DNA from: a virus
DNA: 40,611 nt
Strand: one strand, 5' to 3'
IMG/VR virus record: IMGVR_UViG_3300025769_000279
Coordinates: 1-40,611 of that record
Below the pieces are notes generated by a model. The model did no database searches. It had not been told where the DNA came from and saw only the letters and a program-made list of their open reading frames with translations. The position numbers and the translations under genes are program-made. Position 1 is the stretch's first letter, and every line of letters starts with the position of its first letter. Below are positions 31,451 through 40,600 of this stretch, one piece after another.

Positions 31451-32845
31451 TTATGTCAGGTCGGTGATTGCGCTGAAGTTGGCAGCCTGACCCACGACAC
31501 AATCAAGATCTTGGAAGACACGGAGAACAACGCCACCCGTCGCAACCTTGGTTGCCGTGTCACGGATCAGCTCGACGCCGCCCCACATGCCAACATGGAG
31601 AGAGCTAAAGTTGCCGTAAATGATCGCTGTCTTGTCGGTGCCAACGCCGAGATTGTTCGGCACATTGTTAGAAATCTTAAAGTTTCCAACGTCGGTATCA
31701 ACCGAGCCATTGTCGCCGCGAGATCCAACAAACAGACCAGATCCGGCGTCTGTCTTGGTGGTCAAGAGAACGCGCTTTCCGTGCGTGTTGGTCAAGCCTT
31801 GCGCGCCGCTTGTGCTTGCGTTGGCGTTGGCGAGATCTTCTTCAAGGTCGAACAAGTGCTCGCGGGTCAGTGTGCCGCTGGTCGTGACAGAACCGATGCC
31901 AGAAGCATTCAGAATCCCTTCAGGCTCCCCGCCGCTGCCAGGACCATTGATCAAGGTTTGATCGATGGCGATTGCAAGGCCTTTACGAATCGAACGAGTC
32001 AAGAGGCCCTCGATGCCTGGAGTTGTGGTTTTGCCAGCCTGACGAGTGAATGGGATGCGGCCCGCTACCGTCTTGTAGCTAAGCGAAATCTTGTCCAGCG
32101 TGTAATCACCCTCGGTCGGCTCGGCATCCTCCGCAACCCAATAGAAGGCCGGGTTGGTTAATTCGCGCGGAATTTCGACATTCCCAACGAGACCAGGAAG
32201 GACGGTGACACCCATTCCCAGCACCACGGCTTCTTCGCGCAAGCTCTCGATAAACATATCATCCCGAAGCTCAGTAGCGACAATGTCAGCCGCTTCCGAG
32301 TTGCCAACGCCGACGCCTACCGTGGCGCGCTCACCATAAAGAGCCGAGCGGGTTGCCGCGTCTTGCGGAATCCAACCGCGCAAGAGCACGTCAGTGGGAA
32401 TGGCTACGCGATCATTGGAGCGGCCTTGGCTCTCTTTGATAGCGTCGGAAACTTCGAACTCATGCTCGGCACCGCGCGTGCTGCCGGTGATCAGCGCTTG
32501 AACAACGTTCGCGAGATTGTAACGCTTCCTCTCTTTCTGCGAAAGGCCGATGTCTTCGGTCGTTGTCCCGAGAGAACGCGTCTGACCCTTTTCGAGTACC
32601 ATGGCGTTAAAGTCGGCTATTGATGTCCCATCGTCGCATGCACGCTCGGCTTCTTCGGAGAAATTCCATTGTGAGCCAATGTCACGAATCTTACGTTGGC
32701 GCTCACGATCCGCTGAAACCGCATCGTTAATGGCTCGCGTATTATCGGCTTCCCGCTCAACTACAATGGTAGAGCGCTCACCGCCTGAGTTGCTAGTGTG
32801 TGTGCTCGAATCCTGAGCGTTAGAAATATCGGCTTCTTTGGCCAT
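31451..32845 (-). other. Possible internally started capsid (464 residues)
   Basis: ATG 32845 (MAKEADISN) is in frame in the fusion and preceded by a leader rich in AAC (CGAAACAACGAAACAACAAC) like those of independent genes in this phage. If used, it yields a stand-alone capsid precursor with its delta domain. Confidence 0.45.
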
Positions 32846-33505
32846 AATGCTAGTGGTTGTTGTTTCGTTGTTTCGTTTGTCGCGAAATTGTTCAATTTCT
32901 TGAAGATGGCACTTTTCGGAAGCGCTTCGGCCAAACCCCGTGTTTGGATCGGCTGGCACGGTGACGAAAGAGGCTTCCTTAGGCTCCCAGTCACTCACGC
33001 GGTAATGCTCGCCGTCCTCGGTTTCTCCCTCGAAACGCCACTGGTGAATGCGAAAACCGACGCTCACGTTGCGCAAGATCCCGGCTTCTACGTCGGCGCG
33101 CTTCTCTTGTGCTAAGGGTGACGGGCCGAATCTGACGGTCACATAAACCGAGCCGTCCCGGATTTCCGCACCCTCAATGACGCCTAGTTGTTGGTCATGA
33201 CGGTGCATCCAAAGCAACGGCGCGTTACCGGACTGTAGCCAATCCATCCGCACTTCGCCACGGTCATGACCTAGGGTTTCGTGGTAGTCAGCGAAAATAT
33301 TGACGGCGGCGTCAGTTGTTAGCCGTACCTCATACCGAGCGGGCGCTTCCTCCGCGCCATCGGACTCCTCAGACCGCAGGCGCGTGACGGCATCTTGACC
33401 GCCCGCAAATGCGCGCACGATCACGCCGCCATCCGCTTCCGGCTCCTTAGTGGGTGCGGACGCTTTACGCTCGCCCTTCTTCGGTAGTGTCTTTGGCTTA
33501 GCCAT
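31451..33505 (-). CDS. Fused prohead protease - major capsid protein (HK97 fold)
   Basis: Protein of 684 residues from MAKPKTLPKK at 33505; a further in-frame extension is discounted because it lacks protease homology. Residues about 30-205 form an S78 prohead protease with WMHRHDQQLG (catalytic His) and ILRNVSVGFR (Ser). Residues 221-684 form a delta-like helical segment and an HK97 capsid (ELTNPAFYWVAEDA, GRIPFTRQAGK, INGPGSGGEPEGILNASG). Most phages separate the two genes. The joint codes for a low-complexity RNNETTTTSIM that is also a perfect A/C-rich leader, so the capsid may also be translated alone from 32845. Confidence 0.88.
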   Translation of the reverse strand: MAKPKTLPKKGERKASAPTKEPEADGGVIVRAFAGGQDAVTRLRSEESDGAEEAPARYEVRLTTDAAVNIFADYHETLGHDRGEVRMDWLQSGNAPLLWMHRHDQQLGVIEGAEIRDGSVYVTVRFGPSPLAQEKRADVEAGILRNVSVGFRIHQWRFEGETEDGEHYRVSDWEPKEASFVTVPADPNTGFGRSASEKCHLQEIEQFRDKRNNETTTTSIMAKEADISNAQDSSTHTSNSGGERSTIVVEREADNTRAINDAVSADRERQRKIRDIGSQWNFSEEAERACDDGTSIADFNAMVLEKGQTRSLGTTTEDIGLSQKERKRYNLANVVQALITGSTRGAEHEFEVSDAIKESQGRSNDRVAIPTDVLLRGWIPQDAATRSALYGERATVGVGVGNSEAADIVATELRDDMFIESLREEAVVLGMGVTVLPGLVGNVEIPRELTNPAFYWVAEDAEPTEGDYTLDKISLSYKTVAGRIPFTRQAGKTTTPGIEGLLTRSIRKGLAIAIDQTLINGPGSGGEPEGILNASGIGSVTTSGTLTREHLFDLEEDLANANASTSGAQGLTNTHGKRVLLTTKTDAGSGLFVGSRGDNGSVDTDVGNFKISNNVPNNLGVGTDKTAIIYGNFSSLHVGMWGGVELIRDTATKVATGGVVLRVFQDLDCVVGQAANFSAITDLT

Positions 33506-33513
33506 CGACAAAT

Positions 33514-33532
33514 AGAAGCCAGCACTTTTCAA
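33514..33532 (-). repeat. Conserved leader motif, copy 2
   Basis: Minus-strand sequence TTGAAAAGTGCTGGCTTCT, eight bases before ATG 33505 of the protease-capsid gene. It differs from copy 1 by one base. Confidence 0.5.
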
Positions 33533-33542
33533 TTCCGCACCT

Positions 33543-34007
33543 CTATATATTATCAAGCTCCTGCTCAATAATGTGCCAGTCTTCCACGGTGCCGTCTTTC
33601 TTGACCACTTTGCGCCAGTGCCCGGTTTCGTCTTGGTAGTCCATGGTGAGACTCCACGAATGACCCTCAACGCTGCAATGGGTGTCGAATCGAATTCGCG
33701 TTGTTAGTGAGTCCACTTCTGCCAGCACGGACTCAGGAAATTCATGCGTCTCTTCTCGCTCGCCCGTCTCTTCGTCGGGCTCTGACCAATGAATGCGTCT
33801 CCAGAAATCAGCGTAATTGTGAGGCTGGTCAGACGGGCGAACGGTAACGTCGACAGGCGCGAACGTCTCCCCATCTGGTAGCTCGGCATGTGTAGCCAAC
33901 CCCTGGAAATAGCGGCCATAGTTGGCCAGATAGCTATCTTGTAAGAGCGTCACTTGTGGCAATAGCTCTGTGAGCCTTGCGTCTATTGCTGTTTGCTTTG
34001 TAACCAT
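33543..34007 (-). CDS. Hypothetical protein in head block
   Basis: Protein of 154 residues, no family recognised. Segments include TDLLPQV-like N-terminal helix (LTELLPQVTLLQDSYLANYG) and a polar C-terminus with WSLTMDYQDETGHWRKVV. It lies between the LamG protein and the protease-capsid gene, so a minor head protein is plausible. Confidence 0.55.
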   Translation of the reverse strand: MVTKQTAIDARLTELLPQVTLLQDSYLANYGRYFQGLATHAELPDGETFAPVDVTVRPSDQPHNYADFWRRIHWSEPDEETGEREETHEFPESVLAEVDSLTTRIRFDTHCSVEGHSWSLTMDYQDETGHWRKVVKKDGTVEDWHIIEQELDNI

Positions 34008-34060
34008 ATATTAAAAATACAACGATTCTAAACGTGCGTCGATGGCGTCTGTTTTAAGGC

Positions 34061-36058
34061 TCATGCTAAGGCAAAGTGCGCGGTTAATGCTGCTTTCTCG
34101 GTGGCGGTTAAGAGACGCCCAAAGACAATCACGGATTCAATCGTTCCCACCCAATTGGACCCCCAATTGAACCCGCTGTGTAGTGAGTTAATGCCCCCAA
34201 CGCTGAGCCCTTTCATTGCTTCCGTCGTGCCTGTCCCTTTGGCAAACACGTCCGCATCCACCTGCAAGGTAACATCCGTGCTCGTGAACGAGGCGAAGAC
34301 AAGGACACGGTCTGTGGTCGTATTTGTAGACGCGGAGAAAAGCGCGTTGCTGTAAGCTCTGTATTTACCACTTGGCACAAAGAGCAACCTGCGGAACGAG
34401 GCGTCATTGCTGTCAATAACATAGGCACCTGAAGGGGCTGCGGCATCCTTGCTGCCTACAAACACAATGGTAGAATCCCCCAAAGTCTCCCCTGAGGTTG
34501 TCTGCAAGGCATTAGAAAGACCATCATATACCAACACCCCACCTATAAACTGAGGAGCGTCCCCAGGCGCATTGATGGCGACATCCCCAAACGGGCTAGC
34601 ATCGGTCCCTTGATTCTCCCATTTCGTCACCCCTGCATATTGTGTCGCCTCATACTCCACCGGCCCGTGAGCTGCGCCAACGGTGTTATTGTCGGTTAGA
34701 TGGTTGGAGCCGTGCGAATCATATCGGGTCCCCCTAGGCTCGTTGAGGTTCCAGAAACTAACAAGATCAACTTTCTCGGAGGTTGTTAGATCTGCGTAAT
34801 TGCGAGGAGTTCCCGAATTGTAGAGGGCAGTGATTTCTGAAGATGATAGGGCTCGGCTCCAGATAGCAGTATTGGACATCTCAGCATCACAAGGGACGGT
34901 AAACCCAGAGCTGCCGGCCAATACAAAGGGACCAGATGAGTTTATGCTAGCGCCCTGTTGGGCAGGCGAGCCACTTGCCAGCCCGTTGCTAAAGGCTTCG
35001 AAACTACCGCTAGCATTGCGCCGCATGATAATATTATACCAACTCCCCAGGACGATCCCACTGACTGCTATTTGAACCCCCGCGTTGTTACTATCTACCA
35101 AACGGCAGTAGATGGTAGTGTCAACCCTAACCATTGTCAGGCCAGGAGTCGATTGATTCCCTGCCCCTTTCGCCATAATCCACTGCACGCCGCTGATAGA
35201 AAGAGGTCTAATCCAAAGGGAAATCGTAAATTCCCCAGCACCCAAATCTAACCCTGTCTGCGCCGCATCAGTGATGCTCAAATACTCACTATTAGCACTA
35301 TCGAAGCTCGCCACCAGATCCGTTTTGAACGTGCTAGGCGTGGTATCATACCACCCTTTGGCGTCACTGTAAGCATCCCAAGTAAACCAGAAGAAATTAT
35401 GATCGACCGAGCCTAGGTCGTTCGTCGCTGTGATAGTGACAGCAAGTGAGCCTTCATCGGCGTCGATGCTGCCGCTAATCATCCCGGTGTTTGGATCAAG
35501 CAACACGCCTTGAGGCAACCCGAATGAGCTATAGCTTGTCACCACGCCATTAAACCACGTGCTAGCATCGATGCTAATTGCGTCATTGACCAAATTCGCC
35601 ATATCAACTGGCGCGCTTCCCGAGACAGTTGGCTCATACCCGAAGAACAGATCGCCGTCTCCGATCAGATTGACCGTCTGCGTGATATTCACGCCGATTT
35701 CGGCAGGCTTGGACAATGACTGAATGATTGCCGACCCTTCATAGCTTGGCCCACTAGCGCCGTCAGGGAGTAGCTCAATATCAATCGTTTCGCCCGTGCG
35801 TTCTGGTGAGAATGACGGCGCGGCAGCCTCGTCGGTCTTTTGCCAATAAAACGTTAGTGATAAGCGCCAGCCGCGCCCGATGGCGACCACGCTTTCCCAT
35901 AAGCTGAAATTGTCGTCGCCATTACTCGCCATGCACCGAGTGACTTCTCGCTGTTCTGACGCCGTCGTATTCAGCTCCCAAGACGACAAGCAAGGCACTT
36001 CCGCGCCTCCTTGAAGCTTAATGATTCCCTCGTTGCCCTTTGTAATCGTGCCTGCCAT
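34061..36058 (-). CDS. Tail-tube-like domain fused to Ig-like and LamG/lectin domains
   Basis: Protein of 665 residues. Residues 1-145 align with the tail tube protein at 30037 (both have VPCL-SW-LNT, FFWQKTDE/FYWQKTDE and NITQTV-L/TI-GDG). Residues 150-240 form an Ig/cadherin-like module (LDPNTGMISGSIDADEGSLA). Residues about 245-420 form a LamG/concanavalin-like domain (FTISLWIRPLS, AIWSRALSSSEITALYNSGT). Residues about 470-665 are a second jelly-roll of the same kind. It sits between portal and protease genes, not with tail genes. It could be a decorated alternative tail subunit or a head decoration protein with a sugar-binding surface. Confidence 0.8.
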   Translation of the reverse strand: MAGTITKGNEGIIKLQGGAEVPCLSSWELNTTASEQREVTRCMASNGDDNFSLWESVVAIGRGWRLSLTFYWQKTDEAAAPSFSPERTGETIDIELLPDGASGPSYEGSAIIQSLSKPAEIGVNITQTVNLIGDGDLFFGYEPTVSGSAPVDMANLVNDAISIDASTWFNGVVTSYSSFGLPQGVLLDPNTGMISGSIDADEGSLAVTITATNDLGSVDHNFFWFTWDAYSDAKGWYDTTPSTFKTDLVASFDSANSEYLSITDAAQTGLDLGAGEFTISLWIRPLSISGVQWIMAKGAGNQSTPGLTMVRVDTTIYCRLVDSNNAGVQIAVSGIVLGSWYNIIMRRNASGSFEAFSNGLASGSPAQQGASINSSGPFVLAGSSGFTVPCDAEMSNTAIWSRALSSSEITALYNSGTPRNYADLTTSEKVDLVSFWNLNEPRGTRYDSHGSNHLTDNNTVGAAHGPVEYEATQYAGVTKWENQGTDASPFGDVAINAPGDAPQFIGGVLVYDGLSNALQTTSGETLGDSTIVFVGSKDAAAPSGAYVIDSNDASFRRLLFVPSGKYRAYSNALFSASTNTTTDRVLVFASFTSTDVTLQVDADVFAKGTGTTEAMKGLSVGGINSLHSGFNWGSNWVGTIESVIVFGRLLTATEKAALTAHFALA

Positions 36059-37534
36059 TTAGTCGTCTTGCTCGGTCTGCTGTGGTGCCGCTGGTTGTGC
36101 TTGAAAATTCAAACTAACGTCATCTCCAGCGATGTCTTGAAACTCCTTGATTTCCTCAAGGATCACTGCCGGATCTTCACCAGTCGATTCTTCGATGACC
36201 CGTTGCGGTGACGTAAAGCCCGCACCCACTGCCTGAATGTTCGCGTTTACCTCCTTGAGAGGATCGACCCATTGCCAGCCGCGCGCCGTGAAACGGTAGC
36301 AATCATCTTCTAGCAACGCTTGAAGCTTCCCAGCGTCGAGGCCGCTTTGCTCATTGAGACGTTGCACCTCAACCCATCGGTTAAACCAGATCTCTTCAAA
36401 GTGCTCGATGTAAAACGCTTGCAGCGTGCGCCAGGCATCCCGGTCGTTCAACTTAGCCTCGCGCAATGACGAATAGTTGACGCCTTCGTAATTATTGAAG
36501 ACGTGGTTATAGTTCGCGCCAACACCTGACGCGATGCCGCGCGAAATGACCTTGTGAAACTCTTCTAAGTTTGCTGGTGGAAAGTTAGGGTCAAACGTAT
36601 CCACGTCGAGGCCTGGCGGCAGCAAATCAAACATGCCGGGCTCGACTTCTTGCCGCAAGTCAGTGCCGTCATCCTCGCCAGGGTCGTCGCCTTCGTATTC
36701 ATCGTTAGGCTTATAGAATCCCATCTTCGAGGCCGCAACCCTAGCGCCTACGCAAATTGCTTCCTCGAACTTATCGAGCATCCTTGACCGCACTCCAGAA
36801 GATGCAAGCCAAGTAATCCCTCGCGTTTGTCCTGTGCGCTCGATAGCGTAAAGGTGCGTAATCTCGTCGGCAGGAACTACCTCATATTCTGGCTGATTCG
36901 TGCGCCAGCCAAAGATGCCCTCTGACGGGTGTTGTTTGAGAATGTGATAGGCAATCGGTCTGTCGTCCTCGTCAACCTCGACGCCCATCTTGACCTGATT
37001 GCCGTTAGGCAAGGTGCCGTTCACGCGCCAATCAAGACGCATTGAATCGATAAACTGAACAGCATAGCGCCACTTGTTTTTCTTAAAGCCAGGTCGATGA
37101 TGAATGATCGCCTCGCCGTCAACCGCTAGCCGCACCATCGCCATATCGCCGATGTCCTTTCGCGTCTGCTTTCCGCAAGCGCTTGGCGAGTGCTTGAGCT
37201 TTCCGGCGCGCTTCCAAGCGTCTTCCAGCGTCTTGTTAAAAGATTTATCAATGCGCCCATTCCTGGCTTTCCGGCATGCCGTCAGTTTGATACCATGCGA
37301 CCCTATTACATTAGCTTTCAGCAAGCGTAGATAGTTTCGAATGTAATCATTGTTACGCTCAAGGTCACGCGCCCGTGAAACCATTTGCACAAGTTGCGGG
37401 TAGATCGAGGCATCCGCCGAAACGTCTTGCGTATCCCAACCAACAAACGATTCGCTTGCCGCCATTTGGAAGTAGCGCTTGCCCTTCTTGCGCTGCTCAA
37501 ACTTGCCGGTTTTAATGTTGAACTTGTAACTCAT
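36059..37534 (-). CDS. Portal protein, lambda gpB-like
   Basis: Protein of 491 residues from ATG 37534 (MSYKFNIKTGK), chosen because it overlaps the upstream stop by four bases. Segments typical of lambda-type portals: ERNNDYIRNYLRLLKANVIG, VEPGMFDLLPPGLDVDTFDP, FNNYEGVNYSSLREAKLND and SPQRVIEESTGEDPAVILEE. It forms the dodecameric ring through which DNA enters the head. It follows the gpW-position gene. Confidence 0.88.
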   Translation of the reverse strand: MSYKFNIKTGKFEQRKKGKRYFQMAASESFVGWDTQDVSADASIYPQLVQMVSRARDLERNNDYIRNYLRLLKANVIGSHGIKLTACRKARNGRIDKSFNKTLEDAWKRAGKLKHSPSACGKQTRKDIGDMAMVRLAVDGEAIIHHRPGFKKNKWRYAVQFIDSMRLDWRVNGTLPNGNQVKMGVEVDEDDRPIAYHILKQHPSEGIFGWRTNQPEYEVVPADEITHLYAIERTGQTRGITWLASSGVRSRMLDKFEEAICVGARVAASKMGFYKPNDEYEGDDPGEDDGTDLRQEVEPGMFDLLPPGLDVDTFDPNFPPANLEEFHKVISRGIASGVGANYNHVFNNYEGVNYSSLREAKLNDRDAWRTLQAFYIEHFEEIWFNRWVEVQRLNEQSGLDAGKLQALLEDDCYRFTARGWQWVDPLKEVNANIQAVGAGFTSPQRVIEESTGEDPAVILEEIKEFQDIAGDDVSLNFQAQPAAPQQTEQDD

Positions 37535-38085
37535 GAAAGAACGGATTTGATGCGGCGGTAGCCTGTTTTCTTGGAGGCCAGGCCAAGCTCGGCTTTGCAA
37601 CGCTTAATTTCTCCCATGATCCAAATTCGATGGCGTCGCAATTCCGCTAGATCAAGCCATTGATATTCGCGATCTGACACGCTCGGAATCGAAATGCGGT
37701 GCGCCTTGACGCCGCCTGATTCGATCACTTTCCGAATCGCAGAATCAATACTAACAAGGTCTGCATTGAGTTGCGTTAGCTTGGCGTTGCTTGCGCCAAG
37801 CGCTTCGGTGATTACGATCCACCCCTGACACACGTCGAAGATGTCGCCGCCTTTCGCGGCCTGGATGCCGTAGGCGTAGCTTCCTGGCGTCCATGTTGCC
37901 GACGTGGCCGCCGTGACCGCGAACGCGTAATCGCTGCCATCCTCCGTCGCAACTACCGTGTATGTCTGCGAGCCGCTATTGAGGATCATGGACACGGTCC
38001 ACCCATCGCCGGTCGGGTAGTCCGTCAAATGCACGGTCCACTCGTCGCTTGTTGTGCCCGCCCGGAAGCTCGAAGGAATAGCCAT
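37531..38085 (-). CDS. gpW-position protein with N-terminal beta domain
   Basis: Protein of 184 residues. Residues 1-95 are a beta-sandwich-like domain (WTVHLTDYPTGDGWTVSMIL). The C-terminal 60 residues resemble gpW-type head-joining proteins (DREYQWLDLAELRRHRIWIM followed by GEIKRC). Such fusions are unusual; gpW is 68 residues in lambda. It sits between terminase and portal, as lambda W does. A conserved leader motif precedes it (38094-38112). Confidence 0.65.
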   Translation of the reverse strand: MAIPSSFRAGTTSDEWTVHLTDYPTGDGWTVSMILNSGSQTYTVVATEDGSDYAFAVTAATSATWTPGSYAYGIQAAKGGDIFDVCQGWIVITEALGASNAKLTQLNADLVSIDSAIRKVIESGGVKAHRISIPSVSDREYQWLDLAELRRHRIWIMGEIKRCKAELGLASKKTGYRRIKSVLS

Positions 38086-38093
38086 TGCTCACC

Positions 38094-38112
38094 AGAAGCG
38101 AGCACTTTCCCC
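38094..38112 (-). repeat. Conserved leader motif, copy 3
   Basis: Minus-strand sequence GGGGAAAGTGCTCGCTTCT, eight bases before ATG 38085. The shared core with the other copies is AAAGTGCTSGCTTC. Confidence 0.45.
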
Positions 38113-40091
38113 TATTTGACCGACAACCAGTTGGCGCGCCTAGGAGGCCTCTGGCGTCGAATTTGGGCTTTCTTGCGCGCTTTGGGCTTGTTTTCTGGGG
38201 TTTCGGTCTCCGCATCGCCTTCTTTCGCTTCCTCTTGCCTAGGTGCAGAATCAGGCGCTTGTTTCAGCTCATACTTGCGCTTCTTAAGCGCCTTTCTCTT
38301 GCGCGCCAGGGTGCGGAGATTGATCGGCAAAGAGCGCAAGGCGGCCATGGCATACACACGGCAGTCAAGAGGTTCATTACGTCCGCCCGTGCCCGCGTCG
38401 GACTTCTTTTGAAAAGAAACGCGCGGCTGGCCAGCCGTCCACCGCACAACCTTCTCTTCCGATGTCAGTTGCTTGAAATACTCTAGCGAATATTCCATAG
38501 GGAAATGCATACGCCCGACGCGATCCGAGAGAGCGGATAGGTTGGCGTAAATCGTTTCCTTGGCGGTATCCGTGCCGACGTGCGCCAACTTGACTTTGGC
38601 CTTCTTGAGCTTAGACCAGCGCGCAAAGATCGGTTGCCCGGCAGTCGTTAGGCCTCGGCAAGCAAAGACGTGCCTTGAAGTCTTGCCTCTTACAAACTGA
38701 TAGACAGCGTCGGCGCGGTGGCCGGCAGCATCGATAAAGGTTGCCTTGATGCCCATTTCGCGCCCGTCTTGACGCTTATAGAACGTGTCACTCAACACGG
38801 CGTCAAGCTGGTCGCGTGTTTCCTTGTTAGCGGGGTCGCCCGGTATCGTGATGTAATCGAGCGACCAGGATTCCTCGCCATCACCCCAGCCGACTATCTC
38901 AAGCTCGAAACGGTCGTCTTGCGTATCCACTCCGCACGTTATCACAAGGATGTCATCAGGGATTGACTCGTGACTATAAACCTCGCGCCGCTTAAACAGG
39001 GTTTCGCAATCGACCTCAAGCCCGGCGTGGGAATACTCCAACCCTAAGACCGTGTTATAGAACACTTGCTCTAGTTCAGGGTCGCCCTTGCATTTCTGCC
39101 ATTGGTTGCAAATCCAAACCCACGACCTAAACGGGCTGTAAGCTGTCCAGATGAAGAAGCCTCTCGCACCCTCGCGGCCTTCATCGCTGGTTGCTCTCCA
39201 TTCTGCCGTTCCGCCCATTTGCGAGTCTGCTAGCATCGCCGCTTTGTGATGGTGCGCAATGTGTCGCTTACATGACTGGCATCGATACTCGCCATAGTGT
39301 TTTGCGTCAGGATCGTCTTTCTCGAACTGCTCCCACTTGAGCGTGATATGATCGCGACAGTGCGGGCACTCCACAAAGTATTCTCGCTGATCGGTGCTCT
39401 CGTAGCCCTTGACCGTTCGTGAGGCTCCCTTTAGGACTGGCGTTCCACCAGCAACAAACATCCGGTTAGATTGATAGGTTGCTTGGCGCGCTCTCGCCAA
39501 CTCGATAGGATCGCCTTCCTTGCCAGTGCTTGGCGGATAGCGGTCGACCTCGTCACAGAACACAACCCGAATGGGCCTTGATGCGATAGCTGCCGGACTG
39601 TTCGCGCCGATCAGCTGCATCAAACCGCCGGGGAATTTCTTCCTGAGAATCGTATTGCTCGACTTCTTAGCGCGAAAGTCTGTTAGCGCGGCTAGACATT
39701 CGCAATCTCGAAGCATTGGCTCGATGCGATCTTTTGAATAACTTTCAGCCATCTCAAGCGTTGGCTGAACCATCATGATAGGGCCAGGGTCCAAGTGAAT
39801 GTAATAGCCGACCGCATTGTTGAGCGTTTCACTGTAGGCAATCTGAGCGGATTTTTTGAACCAGACTTCTTCAACATCAATAACCGCACCCGTCATTGTG
39901 TCGAGGATCTCGCGCATGTATGGCGTGCGCTCGATACGAAAGCGGCCAGCCTCGGCGCTAGCCTCCGGCGAAAGTCGTCGGTATTCGTTGGCCCATTGCG
40001 AGCCAGTAATGTCAGGCGGTGGCGCAATCCTGGCCCGCACCCTCCTAGCCAAGGCGCGAACCTTCGGCCCGATCTCAATGCGGGCTTTCAT
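38112..40091 (-). CDS. Terminase large subunit (lambda gpA type)
   Basis: Protein of 659 residues. Terminase_GpA features: RRLSPEASAEAGRFRIERTP, WFKKSAQIAYSETLNNAVGY, FCDEVDRYPP, a zinc-like CPHCRDH ... CQSCKRH pair and the nuclease segment CGVDTQDDRFELEIVGWGDG. It cuts at cos and pumps DNA into the head. It overlaps the small subunit by 17 bp. Normal length for the family. Confidence 0.93.
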   Translation of the reverse strand: MKARIEIGPKVRALARRVRARIAPPPDITGSQWANEYRRLSPEASAEAGRFRIERTPYMREILDTMTGAVIDVEEVWFKKSAQIAYSETLNNAVGYYIHLDPGPIMMVQPTLEMAESYSKDRIEPMLRDCECLAALTDFRAKKSSNTILRKKFPGGLMQLIGANSPAAIASRPIRVVFCDEVDRYPPSTGKEGDPIELARARQATYQSNRMFVAGGTPVLKGASRTVKGYESTDQREYFVECPHCRDHITLKWEQFEKDDPDAKHYGEYRCQSCKRHIAHHHKAAMLADSQMGGTAEWRATSDEGREGARGFFIWTAYSPFRSWVWICNQWQKCKGDPELEQVFYNTVLGLEYSHAGLEVDCETLFKRREVYSHESIPDDILVITCGVDTQDDRFELEIVGWGDGEESWSLDYITIPGDPANKETRDQLDAVLSDTFYKRQDGREMGIKATFIDAAGHRADAVYQFVRGKTSRHVFACRGLTTAGQPIFARWSKLKKAKVKLAHVGTDTAKETIYANLSALSDRVGRMHFPMEYSLEYFKQLTSEEKVVRWTAGQPRVSFQKKSDAGTGGRNEPLDCRVYAMAALRSLPINLRTLARKRKALKKRKYELKQAPDSAPRQEEAKEGDAETETPENKPKARKKAQIRRQRPPRRANWLSVK

Positions 40092-40551
40092 CGCTTAGAT
40101 CGGTTAGCAGTGTGTGTGCCTCTTTGTCGATGCGCGCCTTCATTTGGCGTTCGGTCTTTAGGCCTGTCAATTCCGGCGCGAGTCGCGAGCCCATAGCCAA
40201 GACGCCCGCACGGATTGCCGCGACAATCTCAGACCAAGCCAGTTCGACTTCGGCAGAGCTGACCAGTTCGCCCTCATTCACGGCGTTTTTCATCTCCTGG
40301 TCATCGGCCTTGGCTTTGGCGAGTCGCGCTTGCTCTTGCACCAGGTCGACCCTCTCCGACGACATCTTGTCCTTGCTGGTCGCCACGTCTCTAAGCCGGT
40401 CAATGTAAGCGCGAGTGATCGCCATGAGATTATAGGGCGCTTTCATGTTGTGCATCTGCGCCGTTTTGCGCACGGTCGCCGAGTCGACATTGAAAAATTC
40501 TGCCGCCTCTCGCTGCGAAATTTTGATGCTTCGAAAATCCTTGGCGCTCAT
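40075..40551 (-). CDS. Terminase small subunit (Nu1-like)
   Basis: Protein of 158 residues. The N-terminal winged helix (ISQREAAEFFNVDSATVRKT) binds DNA. The middle (RLAKAKADDQEMKNAVNEGE) and C-terminus (AWSEIVAAIRAGVLAMGSRL) match Nu1-type subunits that contact the large subunit. It is the first gene of the late operon at the window end, with an AGGA ribosome site six bases from ATG. Confidence 0.88.
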   Translation of the reverse strand: MSAKDFRSIKISQREAAEFFNVDSATVRKTAQMHNMKAPYNLMAITRAYIDRLRDVATSKDKMSSERVDLVQEQARLAKAKADDQEMKNAVNEGELVSSAEVELAWSEIVAAIRAGVLAMGSRLAPELTGLKTERQMKARIDKEAHTLLTDLSDESPH

Positions 40552-40569
40552 GGCTTCCTAATGCGCTTA

Positions 40570-40584
40570 GTGTAAGTTTTACAC
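40570..40584. promoter_or_regulatory. Palindrome GTGTAAGTTTTACAC before terminase
   Basis: Perfect inverted repeat with 6-bp arms (GTGTAA, TTACAC) and a 3-base centre, 19 bp upstream of the small terminase ATG. It could be a regulatory operator or a terminase recognition element near cos. Confidence 0.45.
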
Positions 40585-40600
40585 CTAGCTATTTCTTGCG

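Noticed and set aside
31511-32161. 216-residue plus-strand ORF opposite the capsid gene
   Set aside because: Shadow frame; the capsid reading is well supported.
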